Assembly (NCBI GenBank): GCA_014925825.1
Contig: JACGCK010000100.1
Span: 1 to 64,000 of the forward strand
Length of the DNA stretch: 64,000 nucleotides
Direction of reading: 5' to 3'
Origin: Pholiota molesta
Lineage: Eukaryota > Basidiomycota > Agaricomycetes > Agaricales > Strophariaceae
Part shown: one piece after another, positions 10,372 through 21,655 of the stretch
How positions within the stretch are numbered: the first letter of the stretch is position 1
Layout of the letters: every line of letters starts with the position of its first letter
Position numbers and translations under genes: made by a program
The notes under the pieces: model-generated
Told to the model about the DNA's origin: nothing
What the model saw: only the letters and a program-made list of their open reading frames with translations
Database searches by the model: none

Positions 10372-11473
10372 CGGACACCTCGCGCAGCTTGCGCCGGTCC
10401 TCGTCCTCGTCCGCCCGCGCGACGTGCTTCGGGCCGACGAAGAGCACCCCCGCGCCGACCTTATCAACGCGCTCGACCCCGAGCTCTGGCTCTGGCTGGC
10501 TGCTCCCGGCGTCTTCGTTGTCTTCAGCAGCCGGAGGATCGACGTCGTGATGTTGGTCAGCGTTTGCATCGCGCCGCGCCTTCGGCGCCGTGATTCGCGT
10601 AGTCTTGAGAACGTCCAAAACCTCGAGGGGGACTTGGACACCGCGTGAGCCGTCGAGGATGGCGGAGATCTGCGGCTGGAGGGAGCGCAGGAGGGCGAGG
10701 GCGGTGGTGACGGTGCGCGGTCCCTCAGCGGGCTCGGGGGTGGAGACACGTTGGGGTCCTGGAATTCTGGAGGAGGAGATTTCGAAGGAAGCGAGCGGCT
10801 GGAATGAGAGTTGGGAAGTGCAGCGGCGGGAGTTGGCGTTGATGAACTCGGTGCGGTGGGTCGTAGAGGTGCTGGGTCCTCGACGGTGGCTGCAGCGGCT
10901 GGGATGGGCTTCTTTTGGAGGGCCATGACGCCAAGAGTCATATGTAGACGACGGGGATCGATGACGATGGATGAATCCAGCCCATCAACGATGGACGATA
11001 CCCTGAGCGGGCGTTTTCCTTTCATAGTCGAAGGTTGGGCTGCAGTCGGTGGACTATCCAACATTGATGTCGATGGTGTCGTGAACAGCGCATTTTGGAA
11101 TGCGGAAACGCGGTCGCGCAGGTCGCGGTGGTTATGCTATCGACTCGTTCGATGAGTGTTCGCTTCTTCTGAATAAGAAAGCGTACCAGTGGAAGAGAAA
11201 GAACTATAGCAATCAGCATAGTGCGGCATATGGAAGGGCAACGAACGTACAGTGTGTTGGGCGAGCGTCGGCTGGCCGTGCGCCTCCTCGCCCCCGGCCT
11301 CCTCTTCCCTTCCAGCACCCTCTCCTCGGCTCTATGCCGTCCTGAATGTCCTCAGCCGACCCTCCTTGCCCGTTTCCTCTCCCTCGGCCACCGTTTCGGC
11401 ACCTGGCAGGTTTCGTTTGTCTCGCAGTCGTATTGGCACTTCCTGAGTCTTGGGTTGGTGTAGACGGGAGCAT
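10372..11473 (-). pseudogene. AKAP7/ASCC1-like 2H phosphoesterase, 3'-truncated
   Basis: Minus-strand exons: 11473-11251 (Gly/Arg-rich N-terminus ending ...ARPTH), a 17-nt exon 11203-11187 giving FLSLPL, and 11136-10372. Together they read RPTH|FLSLPL|HNHRDLRDRVSAFQ, then IVIDPRRLHMTLGVMAL, the hallmark of the AKAP7 nuclear-localisation-domain / 2H phosphoesterase fold with its first HxT motif. The frame changes once in a Pro/Ser-rich loop at about 10,745-10,910, through either a small unseen intron or a frameshift. Domain sequence then resumes (LLRSLQPQISAIL, GAGVLFVGPKH) and stops at a GTACGC donor at 10371. The second catalytic motif, expected shortly after (LKLHxT in the family), is absent, because the DNA beyond 10350 is telomere-like repeat. 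The enzyme is therefore presumably inactive. Family assignment is confident; the cause of the truncation is inferred. Confidence 0.75.
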
Positions 11474-11693
11474 AATAACCACCCATCTGTTAAGAGTTCG
11501 GGGTGAAGTGGCCACGCGCTGGTGCAGATGTGTTGTGGGCGTTGGTGTGAGTGTAGGAAGAGCAAGCATGTTCAATCTCAGCGCCGCCTCGCGCCCCGCC
11601 AAATTTATTCCCACGAGCGTCGGGGCCGTGTTGCCATCTTTGCCACCATCCTCCTCGTTAATTGGAGCGCGCATATTTATTCAAGATCGGAAT

Positions 11694-12002
11694 TTAATAT
11701 ACATGATCATCCCGCTCAACCCGAGCCCGTCCATCACTAGTGGACGATGCTGTTGATGTGATGATGTGATACACGCGCACGTAGGATGCAAGACGGCGGT
11801 TCTGGGACACTGTAGTGAGGAACGCGGTATGCAGTGTTGAATTTGCGGCTGAGGACGCGTCGAGACGGGTGTACAGTTCGCGTTCGGCTTCTTCGCGGAG
11901 GGACCTGGTGCACAAAGATAGTGCGAAGAGCGTGGGTCGGTGGCCATTGAGATGTTCGAATATTGGGCGGAAAAGTTCAGTTGTGGGAGTCTTGGATACC
12001 AA
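11694..12002 (-). pseudogene. F-box-like protein fragment (N-terminus only)
   Basis: A 102-residue frame begins MVSKTPTTELFRPIF and continues with a helix-rich stretch (LFALSLCTRSLREEAERELY), the way many Agaricomycete F-box/LRR-like hypothetical proteins begin. It ends after about 100 residues, whereas such proteins are usually 300-600 residues. It sits 220 bp upstream of the truncated AKAP7-like gene and next to the edge of the inverted duplication (12076), so it is probably the head of a gene cut by rearrangement. A short genuine protein cannot be ruled out. Confidence 0.45.
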
Positions 12003-12501
12003 CTATTGTCAAGAAAATTATCATAAGAGAGAGCCATAGCCCAATGTGTGATGAGAGTTTGATTAGGACGATTAGGACGATATGTTCTTGATATGTTCGA
12101 ATCGTTCAAGACGGGATGACCCTAACCCCAATGGGTGACACGGCCTTCATGGCCGAACTTCGTTCTTGTTCTCCTCCTGCCTCCACTCTCCATAAACCTT
12201 GCTATCTCTTTTCTATCGTTAACGGGGTCTACAACGAGAGATATCATATACCACCAGTAACAACGACGCATTTGATTTCCCCACGCTCAAGACACATCAA
12301 CCAAGATTTTTTGTTCGACATCCACCACGACAGCATCATACACCGACTGTGACCGACACGATGGCGAGCACGTACAACTCGTATTCAAGAACTGATCCTT
12401 CAGAGACATTTATAACGCTACATCTCGTACACTCATTGTGTGCATGACCCCGACCATCGCAGCAACTGCGATCGCGGACACAGACCTCCACCAGCACCAG
12501 C

Positions 12502-13110
12502 ATGGCTGCCGTCCAGATGCAACCTGCTTCCACTGATACCATAGGTATTTATTCTTACTCATCCGCCATTCCTGGACGTGTCCTGCTCCTGAACATGCAT
12601 GCTGACGCGTCGCTATTCCACAGATGCCAAGCCTGAGGAAAACTGGGACGATGACTTCGAGTTCCAAGACGATCCGTCCAGACTCCAGCAACAACGGCAG
12701 CTGCACTAGTAAGGAGAAAATCGGCCCTCTGCTACTAGCATCGAAGCTATCGGCTGGAAGAAGAGTGGAGACGGGGGATTGGGATGCGGACGATGGTGCC
12801 GGGCGTGTGGATTGGTTTCGTGGATCGAGAGCGCCAAGCGATGGGCGGGCGCTGGAGCAAGGAGGTGGAGAGGAATGAGTACGGGGCCGGAGGACATTGT
12901 ATGAGGTACGTGTTTCTGCTTTAAAATCTGCCATCGTCTTCAATATATTGCCCCCTGACTTGTTTCTTTTTCCATTGCAGACTTGCGCTACATCGACGCC
13001 TCATACGATCCCTCCGTCACCCACCGCACACCGCGTCCTCAATCGTCGCTGTCCTCATTTGGCAAACCATGACTTCAAATCCACCTGTTCCCACCACCAT
13101 CCACCATCTA
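12502..13110 (+). pseudogene. Acidic W-containing gene fragment, left copy (possibly Byr4/Bfa1-like)
   Basis: By comparison with the right arm, exon 1 starts at ATG 12502 (MAAVQMQPASTDT). A GTATTT...CACAG intron leads to about 12624, and exon 2 begins DAKPEENWDDDFEFQDDP-like. A later exon after a TTGCAG acceptor at 12980 reads LRYIDASYDPSVTH and meets a stop at 13066, where the right copy stays open. The WDxDFxF plus EWDADDG pattern resembles the N-termini of Byr4/Bfa1-type GTPase-activating proteins of the septation/mitotic-exit network. That is only a resemblance; I could not confirm it. Stops and frame changes indicate a decayed copy. Confidence 0.4.
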
Positions 13111-13189
13111 CCACCTTTGCCACCTCACGCGCAAATAAACTCTATGATCACCATCGCCGTTCCGCCGCATCTCCACATCCGCCACTCAG

Positions 13190-14400
13190 CCCGAATTCTG
13201 CATCCGAATTGCCAGGAAGACCGTGTTGGGAATGCGGCCTGTGGCGGCGGCGGCGCCAATCCAGGATTTTTTTTTCAGGTCTTCATCGCGCACGTCTTCC
13301 ACTGCGCGTCCCACATGTCCCCACCCCCCCTGTTTCCTAAAACGCGTCGCCGCCGCCTCCAGTCGCACGAGAGGAGCGTTATAGGAGTGGGCCTCATGCG
13401 GGATGGCTTCAGACACACCACCGTGCTGACGCGGGAGATCGCGATGGGAGTGCTGCTGCCGCCACGCCGTCGCCGCACGCACTCGCAGGCCACTCAGCTT
13501 TACGGGCGGAGAGCCTGCGGGCGCGCCTTGACTTGAACGCGCGCCGCACCCGCCTCCGGATGAGCATGAATACCATGGAGGTGTAGGAGCGCGCGCGCGC
13601 ACGTATGCGTATGCACCCTCGCCATCGCTCGAGCCTAAGAACGGCCTCTCTGGCCCGCGCGCAGCGGAAGGTGGCGGGGGTACAACGTCGGCGACGCGCG
13701 TTCGATTACGCAGACGAGCCTAGGCGTCGTGCGGCTCGGGCGCGCGAGGGACGGCGGGGATAACGAGGAAGGCGGAGTTGCTGCGGCGACCTTTCTTCTC
13801 TTTACGCGCCTCCTCTGGGACGCCTGCATCCGCCACAGGAGACGTACCTCCCCTACCGTATCCGCTCCCGCCGCTTCCTGTTTCCTCAACAACGAGACTC
13901 TTGTCTCTCCACCTCTCGTCATCATCATCTACCAGATGTTTTCCGCGGGCGCCGCATCAGTTGGTCCTCAGCGGAACGAGAGTCGCGTCGACGGCGTCAC
14001 GTCAGAGGGCCAAGGCAGCTCCATGGCCAAGGCAGCTCCATTTCGCATGCTAGCTCGTCGAACGCGTCTACCCGAACGTCGACCTCCGCGAACTTGTCAC
14101 GGAATCCAAGCGCAAGTCTTCCGCAGCGCGCCAGACGGTTAGGCCCAGGAGATTTCCGCTCAGCCGCACCATAATAGACACCTAGACGATGGAGCTCGCG
14201 CCGCTCGCGGGCGTCAGAGGAGGGCATCCGTGTATCCTCTAGGCCGAGCGTCGATTTCGAGGCGCGTATCCGACGGTCCATCGATCAGGAGATTTCCGAG
14301 GATGGCAAGGAGGATGGGCAAGTGCGTCGTCATCCTCAAGGCAAGGCGAGCTCGAGCGTCGCTCCGCAACCTTGAACATACATAGTCAATAGCACTGGAT
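13190..14400 (+). other. GC-rich block of probable gene remnants, shared with 47.4-48.6 and 50.9-51.5 kb
   Basis: Very GC-rich DNA with open frames in most phases and no single convincing protein. Parts match 51,500-50,880 and 48,600-47,400 in reverse complement (for example the region around CTCGCAGGCCA and the segment encoding SKSTLGLED on the minus strand at about 14.2 kb, paralleled by SKLTLGLEK at 47.45 kb). It probably represents downstream exons of the acidic gene, now degenerate. 13840-14380 is missing from the F-box-linked right copy. Confidence 0.45.
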
Positions 14401-14570
14401 TAACTTCCGCAGTAAGTACAAAGATAACATCTAGCATTGCAACGACCATTCTCCGAGTCGTGTCGTAGGCAGAATCTGGTCGGAACATTCCCATTGCTAC
14501 AGTACCTATTATATATTTCGTTATGTTTCGATGCGAGTTCTCCGCAGGTCATGACTTGAGAGCGAAGATT

Positions 14571-16032
14571 TCAAATCCTCGACCCCCATTCCTTCCTCAT
14601 ATCCACAGCGGCCATGCCCGCCGAGTCTGAAGTTATCCCAAAGGCCACGTTCGGCACCTTCGCGGCATTCTCCCGAACACTCGTTATCACGGACTCACAA
14701 ACACGATGAAACTGGCCCTCATTGCTCAGCGTCACCGCGCGAATGGGGCAGCCGGGGTTCTGGAGGTCCAGCCAGCCACTATCCGCGGCAAAGACATGGC
14801 GCACGAAGAACACGAGTGCCTCGTCGCGCCGTTCTACGTGCCGCGAGGGCACGACGGGCAGGGCGACCTTCAGATGCGCGAGCGCCGGTGCGTGCGCCCA
14901 GATGGGCTCCACGCCGGGGAGCGCGGGGATGGCCGTTGGGGAGGGCGCGGGGGTCGAAAAAGAGCGTCGTGTCCTCCAGGGCGAGCGTCGTCACGGCCGG
15001 CGTGGATCGGAGCACGGTATAGAGCTCGCGCAGCGCACGGTGGTCCTCCCAGACTTTCGGGCCGGGTGGGGAGAGCGCGAGCGTGGGCAAAGCCGGTAAA
15101 TGGAGGGCCGTAAAAAGAGAGCTGAGGGGGAACACCGAGTCCCGCTCATGCCTGCCGTGGACAGCGACGGTCAGCGTGGTTAGCTCTAGCAGGGTACACT
15201 GCGGAGAAGTGGGGGTGTCGGCGCTGATACCGAACGGCCGGGTACCAGTGGCAATGTCGAAGTATGCCCAGCGGAGGTGTGGGACGGCGTGGAACAAGGA
15301 GAGCCAGAAGTCGAGGGAAATCGAGATGTGCAGAGAGAGGTGGGTAAGGGTAGACCAGTGATGTAGGAAGGCGAGATTATTTGGAGGTGTGGATCTGGAG
15401 AGTTCGGCTAGGGAGAGACATTGTGCTGGGAAGGCGTGAGGAGATATGAGGGTCTGGAGCTCGAAGAATGGATTGTTTTCGGTCCCTTCATGTTCTATTA
15501 GAACCGTATTTAGGTTGGAAAAGACTATGGGATCTCCGACTTGGAGTCTCTCTCTAATCAGACTCCAGCAGAACATGTCAAGATCGAGGTACTGCGCCGA
15601 GATTAGGTATTCCACGAGAAAAGTTATGCTGTTCTTTGAAAGTTCTTGGATTATGTCAGTGTGCTGGAGATGCTCCGAGTCCACATCGAAACTGAGAAAC
15701 GGAGCGATCTGACCCTGATGCGTCCTCCACCACCGAATAAACTCGAAGTCGCGCTCAGCAAACTCCAGTCTCCTGGGCCGCGAGTTGCAAGTATCGATGT
15801 ACTCTACAGTGGTGAAGCAGTAAGATAAATGTGTCCAGAGGGTGGGAGACGCAAGTGCGAACATTCGCCAGGAAGAGCAGATGTGGCAGAGGAGCATTGG
15901 CGCGGTGGTGGTGCTTGGTTGTCGACGGTGGAGAGGGTAGCGCAGGAGACAGTCGGTGAAGATTTCCTGGAGGATGTCGTAAGGAAGTCTAGTTATTGGG
16001 CTCCCAGAGGACGGCATCGAGGGAGATGGCAT
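14571..16032 (-). pseudogene. F-box protein, left copy, one frameshift
   Basis: The protein begins MPSPSMPSSGSPITRLPYD. Residues ~14-60 form an F-box of the Agaricomycete type (ITRLPYDILQEIF, then LLCHICSSWRMFALASPTLW). LRR-like Leu/His-rich segments follow to about residue 365. The frame is broken near 14930, where an extra A appears within CCCCAACGG (CCCCACGG in the right copy). The remaining ~110 codons (MEPIWAHAPALAHLK ... AAVDMRKEWG) continue in another frame to a stop at 14571. F-box proteins of this kind are thought to recruit substrates to SCF ubiquitin ligases through Skp1. It ends about 140 bp before the GC-rich block. Intact apart from the single base, so it may be very recently dead, or a sequencing error. 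Confidence 0.8.
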
Positions 16033-16634
16033 CGGTGTGGTGCGGATGGGAGATCGCTAGCTGTTGAGGATCAGCCTCGGCGCTCGATAAGGAGCAGGCG
16101 GACTGTGTATTTGCACATTGTTTGTTATTCTATTTGTGGCATCTCATACATAGAAATGATTATCACTTGTCTCCTTCACTTTGCCGCACGGAATTGAACT
16201 TGAAAAACCGGTAAAATATGTAAACATTCGCTAACAAGTCAAATGGAACACCGTTGTCCAGAAACTTTTCTCGTCATTGAATACTATCCTTACGCCATTA
16301 TTCCTCACTAACATTTCGAATTGGGCTTATTCTATCTGTAATGGTCGAGCAGGCGAAGCCCGAGTCACTACTTGGTCAATGCAGTAGAGTACAAGTTTTC
16401 AAAGACGCAGGTATGTACAGATGCTATGCGCAAATCCAGGCAGTGATACCATGAGCGCACCACGCAGTGTACCTGGAGCGCGGATAGGAGACCGATCGAC
16501 GAGTGCGACGCCGTGGCACGGTGCGCTCCAATCACACCGGACGTAGCCTCTACCGCGCGCATGAGTTACACGTTGAACAGGCGACCATTGCGCCCTAACA
16601 AAACGCATTCGCGCGGGTGCTGGATACCGTGCTG

Positions 16635-17080
16635 CATGCCTAGAGGCCATTCTGGATCCAACATGTGCTCTGGTTGCGAGCTGATGAGCGACAGCATGGA
16701 TACTAGTAACGGAAGTGTGTACTGACCTCAACGACGACACGGAGTCCCCGCGTAGACGCCATCAGCGCCGCGTCCTACACCCGGAGCGTTTCCCATGTAC
16801 GTAGGTGGCCCACGGCGCTGCCTCCCGAGTACAACAAAGAAGCGAGCGCTGTTGGCGACGGATATCGGCCCCAATCGGGTGTGGGCGGGAGAGAATTGCC
16901 ATCACATCAACTCTTCAGCAGACGATACTGGCATGCAAGGATCAACGAAAGTCGAGCGATAGAGTTCTGCCCGTTGGGATGAACGAGGGCCGAGCTTGTA
17001 CACCGGCGAGGGTGAATGGTTGATCAGCGAACAGGTTGTGGATTGACGGGCGACAAGACGTCGGGGGACAGATGTCTGGC
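16635..17080. other. Intergenic, no gene seen
   Basis: Short open frames only, none with recognisable features. The inverted duplication ends at 16634 and the next coding-like exons begin at about 17084 on the minus strand. Confidence 0.5.
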
Positions 17081-17083
17081 AGA

Positions 17084-18340
17084 TCAAATAGATGAGATCA
17101 GAGACGTGCTGAAGATGGCGGACGGACAGGCCACGCACCCGTGACGATTGCTTGAATAAACGGCATTGTAGCCTGCGGCGCGACAGCGCACTTCCACAAC
17201 ATGGTCGGACTGTGCGACTGCGTAGGCATTGAGGGGTCTGGAAGGAGAATGTAATTCGCTGGCGTTGTCGAAGGAAATCATTCGCATCTGGCGTCTGCCA
17301 CATGGGCTGCGAAGTGGTGGCCTGGTCGTCAAGCATGCCTCTGCAAAGATATAGTCGCTGCGGAACCCAAGACCGAAATTAGGCTATAATGATTTCGACT
17401 GCGTATGATAAACCACGTACAGATAGAAGAAAGTCAGGGCCAAAGGGACGATAACAACGGCATTACCGACGAAGAGCTACATTTGGAAGGGCCATGGTGC
17501 AGACGAGGTTTGATGATGAGAATCGTGCAGCGGTGAGGTATAAGACATTATTTGAAGGAGATACAGGAGCGATACGCACCTGGGTGAACTTCCCTTCCCT
17601 CCCTGCTCCGCTCATTCATTACCATCTATGTATACGGCACTTGTCGATGCGATTGTCAAGCCGGGTCCTTCGAGCGTGCAGATGTTTGGGATGTCCTGAG
17701 GTGGTAAGGGTTTTTCGTCTTGCGGAGGTACACGGGCAGGTGTCGAGGTGGAGGATATCGACATAGTTCGAGCGCGACGGAAAGGTGACATAGCCCAGAG
17801 AACGGGCTAGGTTGAGAGGACTCGTAAGAGGTTGATAGTCGGATGGACATCCTGTGAAGGGGACGATGAATGGGTCAAAGATAGCGGGTGGACGAACAAG
17901 TAACATACCTAACAGATGCTTTGATGAGCAGCGGCACAACTTAAATCTGGCAGAAGGAAAACCCCGCATATTTGTGTTGGGACTGCTGAATAGAGGTAGA
18001 GGAGGGTTAAAGATGACAAACGAGCAACGTACCTAGGATCGTGCAGGTATCAGAGATCTCCTAGGGACTCGTAACACCGTGGTGTCCCAAACACGCTGGT
18101 GTGTGACGGTGTTTGCACTAGATTCGCGGTGTACCTAGGCGTGTAGAATGGGACGCCATTGCGATCAGACTGTATATGGTTACAAGCCTTGCTTTTAGTG
18201 ACGGATGAAGGCGCCGTTCGAGCGCGAATAGGAGGGCAAGTCGGCGTCATCGTCGACTCATTGAGTATGAGTAGCAGCATTAAAAGGCGCCATCGAAAAG
18301 ACGAATTGAATACGTGTAGAAACAGATGTCTGCTATACAA
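17084..18340 (-). pseudogene. Multi-exon membrane-protein-like gene, probably degenerate
   Basis: Minus-strand exon-like pieces: a Ser/Thr/Pro-rich piece (MSISSTSTPARVPPQDEK, then NICTLEGPGLTIAS) at about 17,630-17,760, and a hydrophobic segment LFVGNAVVIVPLALTFFYL at about 17,415-17,470, which looks like a transmembrane helix. A piece with MRMISFDNASELHSP and RPLNAYAVAQSDHVVEVRC lies at 17,090-17,330. GT...AG pairs separate them. An in-frame TAG lies two residues before the hydrophobic segment, and the last piece runs into a stop, so the gene looks damaged. I do not recognise the family. Confidence 0.3.
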
Positions 18341-18559
18341 AAGAAGGTTAGAAACTAAAACAGAAGAAGAAAGAGAAACTCACTAGTATGACGTTGCTCT
18401 GCCACAGGCTGACGACCAACTGACGATGCTGGAGTGGTTGAAGGAAGGTAAGCGCTGGTCTTATGTCACAGTCACATGTTGTGATTGATGACATTCGCTT
18501 GCATTCGCTCTCTACCAAGGCAATACCAAGGTCCAACTCTCTGACACGCATCATTGGAA

Positions 18560-19545
18560 GTCAACAGACGGCGGTGTGACAGCACACCCCGGCCGCGTCG
18601 CACCCCATTATTCTCCTACTTCAAGAGGAACTTTATCTATGGGGCGGCGACTACTCAAATTATGCGCCGACAGCCAATCTTCATTGGATCTTCGGCCGAT
18701 CTCCAGCCCAATGCTCGTCTCCAGACTCCATTGCATCCGAGACGCGATACCAGTGAGTAGTCCTTGATTTCTCATAAGTCTTGAGTGATTTATTCAATGC
18801 CTTTGAAGTTTCAATGAGGTAAGTAAGCCGTTGATTTTCTTACGGGGCGTTGTCCATACAGTTGCTTGATACTGACTCAATTGGACGATAGCAAGACGAC
18901 AGTTCGTTCAGAATGACGTGGAAGCAGAGATACGAAAAGTTCGCGTCGATACTAGGCAGAACCTGAAAATCAGCGAGTGATTCTCTATCTCTCTTATTCA
19001 TCTTCTAAATTCTCATTCCCTTCAGTTGCCTTTCTGTCGACCCCAGTCTCCATGCTTGATCCAACAAGACGCAAGCATCCGAACCCACCGGCAGGTATTT
19101 CACTCCCCAACTACCTCCGCATCTTGACCAAAATGCACACCGCCTACTTTGGCTGCGTCCACGATCGTTACTCCGACCGCATGTTAACACCGCAAACCTA
19201 CGTTAGAACTATAATTCGTGCGTTCCATCCAACTTCGTCTCCGTCATTCATATGCTGACAATAACTCTGCTCAGCTCTACGGGAATACCACAATGTTCCT
19301 CTATAAAGACATCCCCTTCCAGGTATGCGACACGCGAAGAGTTTGCCGCTTCGCCGACCTCTTGCCCATCACGCTATCACGCTTCACATGCTTCACAACC
19401 CATCACACTTCGTCGCCATCAACGCCATCAAGAAACTTCAGCTTTTCAACACCGGCGAGATCGACTTGGAGAAATCTGAACTCAGTGTCTTGTCAGCAAT
19501 TGAACGGAATATGGTCATGGCCGCGCGCAATATCTACGTGGCATA
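18560..19545 (+). CDS. Hypothetical multi-exon gene, coding potential uncertain
   Basis: Plus-strand pieces with coding character: about 18,895-18,977 (RRQFVQNDVEAEIRKVRVD), 19,052-19,215 (RKHPNPPAGISLPNYLRIL, then KMHTAYFGCVHDRYSDRML), 19,276-19,322 (LYGNTTMFLYKDIPFQ) and a terminal stretch to a stop at 19545 (KLQLFNTGEIDLEKSELSV ... ARNIYVA). Splice-like GT/AG dinucleotides lie between them, but the phases of the last two junctions do not fit cleanly. The gene may therefore be degenerate or my exon limits wrong. No family recognised. Confidence 0.3.
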
Positions 19546-20176
19546 GATCAAGGCTGAAAGATAAGTCGTGAGTCGACTCGTGACGGGGTAGACGCAGAGG
19601 AGTACGATGACGACAAGCGGGGCGCTGGCAACCTTGACGTTGATGCTCTCTAATAGTAAGTAGGTGCAGACGCCGCGACAACTGTGCAAAAACTCTGCTG
19701 AATCTTCTGGTTCGATGAGCCGGCAATTTAAAACTCTTCGTTCGTTTTCTTTCTTACAGCTGTATCCTTGTACATAGTTTGCCTTCCTCCTTGCATCAGC
19801 AGTGTCATCTGTTCGAAGCCAGTAAGCAATCGTTAGATTACTCTCACATGTACGTAGATACCTCTATTCATCTGTTCATCCATCCGCTGCGATTTGACAG
19901 TGGATACTTTCCATCGCGTGGTATACTAAAAATACCGTCGATCGGAGAAGGTCAAATTGGGAAATATTTTCGTACCCAATATGCCTCTAGCACTTTGTAG
20001 CATTAATTGGACAAGATTACGATCATACTTAGTGAATTGGTGCATTCCAAAAAGCTATAACACATTACACCAAATACTACGGAATTCTCTGAACACAATA
20101 AAACTATACTGCTGCGAAACCAAAACTGGATTGACGAAGTGAACAAAACCAACGCGAACGTTCTACATAGTCCGTT

Positions 20177-21655
20177 CTACCTGATTGGCAGTGGAAGAGC
20201 AGTCGTAGGATAAATATCCACCACGATCCCGAGTGACGCAAGCATCTGGCACTGTTGATCCAGTGCCAGCGCCGCGTTGAATGTATACTGGTGATACGCA
20301 ATCCAAACTCCCAGCGAACTAATAACGGTCAGTCGAGGCCCATCTGGAGCATGGCAAACTTCGGCAGAGCCCCCCACTCCAAGCGATATGTAGTGGTGTC
20401 GACTGTTGAGCACAGACAGCATATGCCTGGCGCTATCGATGGTCGCCCCGAGCTTCAGTGCGCGAAGCCGCGGCAGAAGATCACACGTTGCCAGCTTCTC
20501 GGCTGTGTGGACGTGAATCGGTAAACCGAGCGGAAGAATTAAGGATTCCGCGTTGGGTATGATTTTGAACAGTTTCTCAAGGGTACGATATGTCGTGTGG
20601 CAATATTGTCTACTGACAGGTGGGTAACCGTAGCCTTGAATGTTTTGACCGGTTCTGAAAATGTGCAAACCAGGGGGTTGGAAATCAGATAGGTGCAGCT
20701 GTTGCAGAGTGTTTTTAGATGCGCGGAGGAGGTTGGTGTAAAGTGACATATCCCATTGCTGGCGTCGATCAAACATTTTAATCGAAAGACTACGAAGCAC
20801 GGGAAACCGAAGGATCGAGAAGAGTCGAGTGTCGTTGCTTGGGTACATGAGGCGCAGTTTGAGTGTTTCCAGCCTGCCCATGATAATTGTGGTCCGAGAT
20901 AGCACTCGCTGTGGGCACAGGAGCTTGCTGAATCGAACCTGGAAGTAGCCGTCCTCGAGCCGTTGTGCTCCATAGCGAAGAACCTTGACGAAGACCTCCG
21001 GTGTCATTGCCGTAGACGATAGGTCAAGAGAAGTCAATTGATTCCAAGGGAGGTGAAGGTCGATTGGATGTAATCCATTGCATAGGTGCGCTGTAACATT
21101 GCGCAATTGTGGTGCTGTTCGTAACGCGTTAAATTGGAGGCAGGTGTCCAAGTTAAACCAGGAAATGGGCTTGGTCCACGTGTTGACGAAAGCAATCTCA
21201 AGTGACTCTAGAGCACTGAATCTGCCTTCACGAATTTTGAGGAATGCGGAGATGTCAATGTTGGTGTGGATAGGACAGGTTAACTTTCGTATGCGACCGA
21301 CATTGGGGAGGATGACGGCGTGAACAATGCTGAATACCCAGTCATGGCGGCCCATGTCAAACGCGACGGTCAATAGGTTGTTCCCGCTCCTTGTCGTGCA
21401 CGTGTAGAATTCGTTCAAAATGGTGTCTGGTGGGCAGAAAAAAGAAGGAGGGGATGTGAACAGAATGTTGTCCCATAGCGTGCTCGTAGATTGCAGGATC
21501 GTAGTCCATCTTTCGTCCACACGACTGAGAATGCCACGCCTGTCTGTCGTTCTCCGTGGGAGGAACACAGGTTCCTCCCCACAAAAAAATGTAAATACGG
21601 CGACAAGAACAGCGTCTGGACAATTCAGGAAGTTGGTAGAGGTCATTGGAAGCAA
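20177..21655 (-). CDS. F-box-like / LRR-like protein, 492 aa
   Basis: An intronless frame from MLPMTSTNFLN to a stop at 20177. The N-terminal ~60 residues look like a divergent F-box (CPDAVLVAVFTFFCG ... LSRVDERWTTILQSTSTLWD). The WTTILQSTSTLWDNI part matches the usual 'W...A..tPtLW' end of Agaricomycete F-boxes. The rest (residues ~100-470) has irregular leucine-rich repeats (ALESLEIAF, LTSLDLSS, LETLKLRLM, LRSLSIKMF, LRALKLGA), ending LASLGIVVDIYPT. A role as an SCF substrate receptor is inferred from the family only. Complete, of normal length, without visible breaks. The start could also lie two codons downstream (MTS). Confidence 0.75.
   Translation of the reverse strand: MLPMTSTNFLNCPDAVLVAVFTFFCGEEPVFLPRRTTDRRGILSRVDERWTTILQSTSTLWDNILFTSPPSFFCPPDTILNEFYTCTTRSGNNLLTVAFDMGRHDWVFSIVHAVILPNVGRIRKLTCPIHTNIDISAFLKIREGRFSALESLEIAFVNTWTKPISWFNLDTCLQFNALRTAPQLRNVTAHLCNGLHPIDLHLPWNQLTSLDLSSTAMTPEVFVKVLRYGAQRLEDGYFQVRFSKLLCPQRVLSRTTIIMGRLETLKLRLMYPSNDTRLFSILRFPVLRSLSIKMFDRRQQWDMSLYTNLLRASKNTLQQLHLSDFQPPGLHIFRTGQNIQGYGYPPVSRQYCHTTYRTLEKLFKIIPNAESLILPLGLPIHVHTAEKLATCDLLPRLRALKLGATIDSARHMLSVLNSRHHYISLGVGGSAEVCHAPDGPRLTVISSLGVWIAYHQYTFNAALALDQQCQMLASLGIVVDIYPTTALPLPIR

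Larger units (their letters stand above)
12076..16634. repeat. Left arm of inverted segmental duplication
   Basis: This stretch is the reverse complement of 48615-52669 with frequent substitutions and small indels. Shared landmarks are GACGATATGTTCTTGATATG at this arm's left edge and GGATACCGTGCTG at its right edge. It contains one copy of the acidic gene fragment, a GC-rich block, the F-box gene and the sequence 16368-16634. It is about 0.5 kb longer than the right arm, because about 13.84-14.38 kb has no counterpart between the same genes on the right. Confidence 0.93.

Noticed and set aside
10282..11064. A single 260-aa proline/serine-rich protein
   Set aside because: Only its first part (RRLHMTLGVMAL) is domain sequence; the domain continues in another frame, so the tail of this frame is not the real product.
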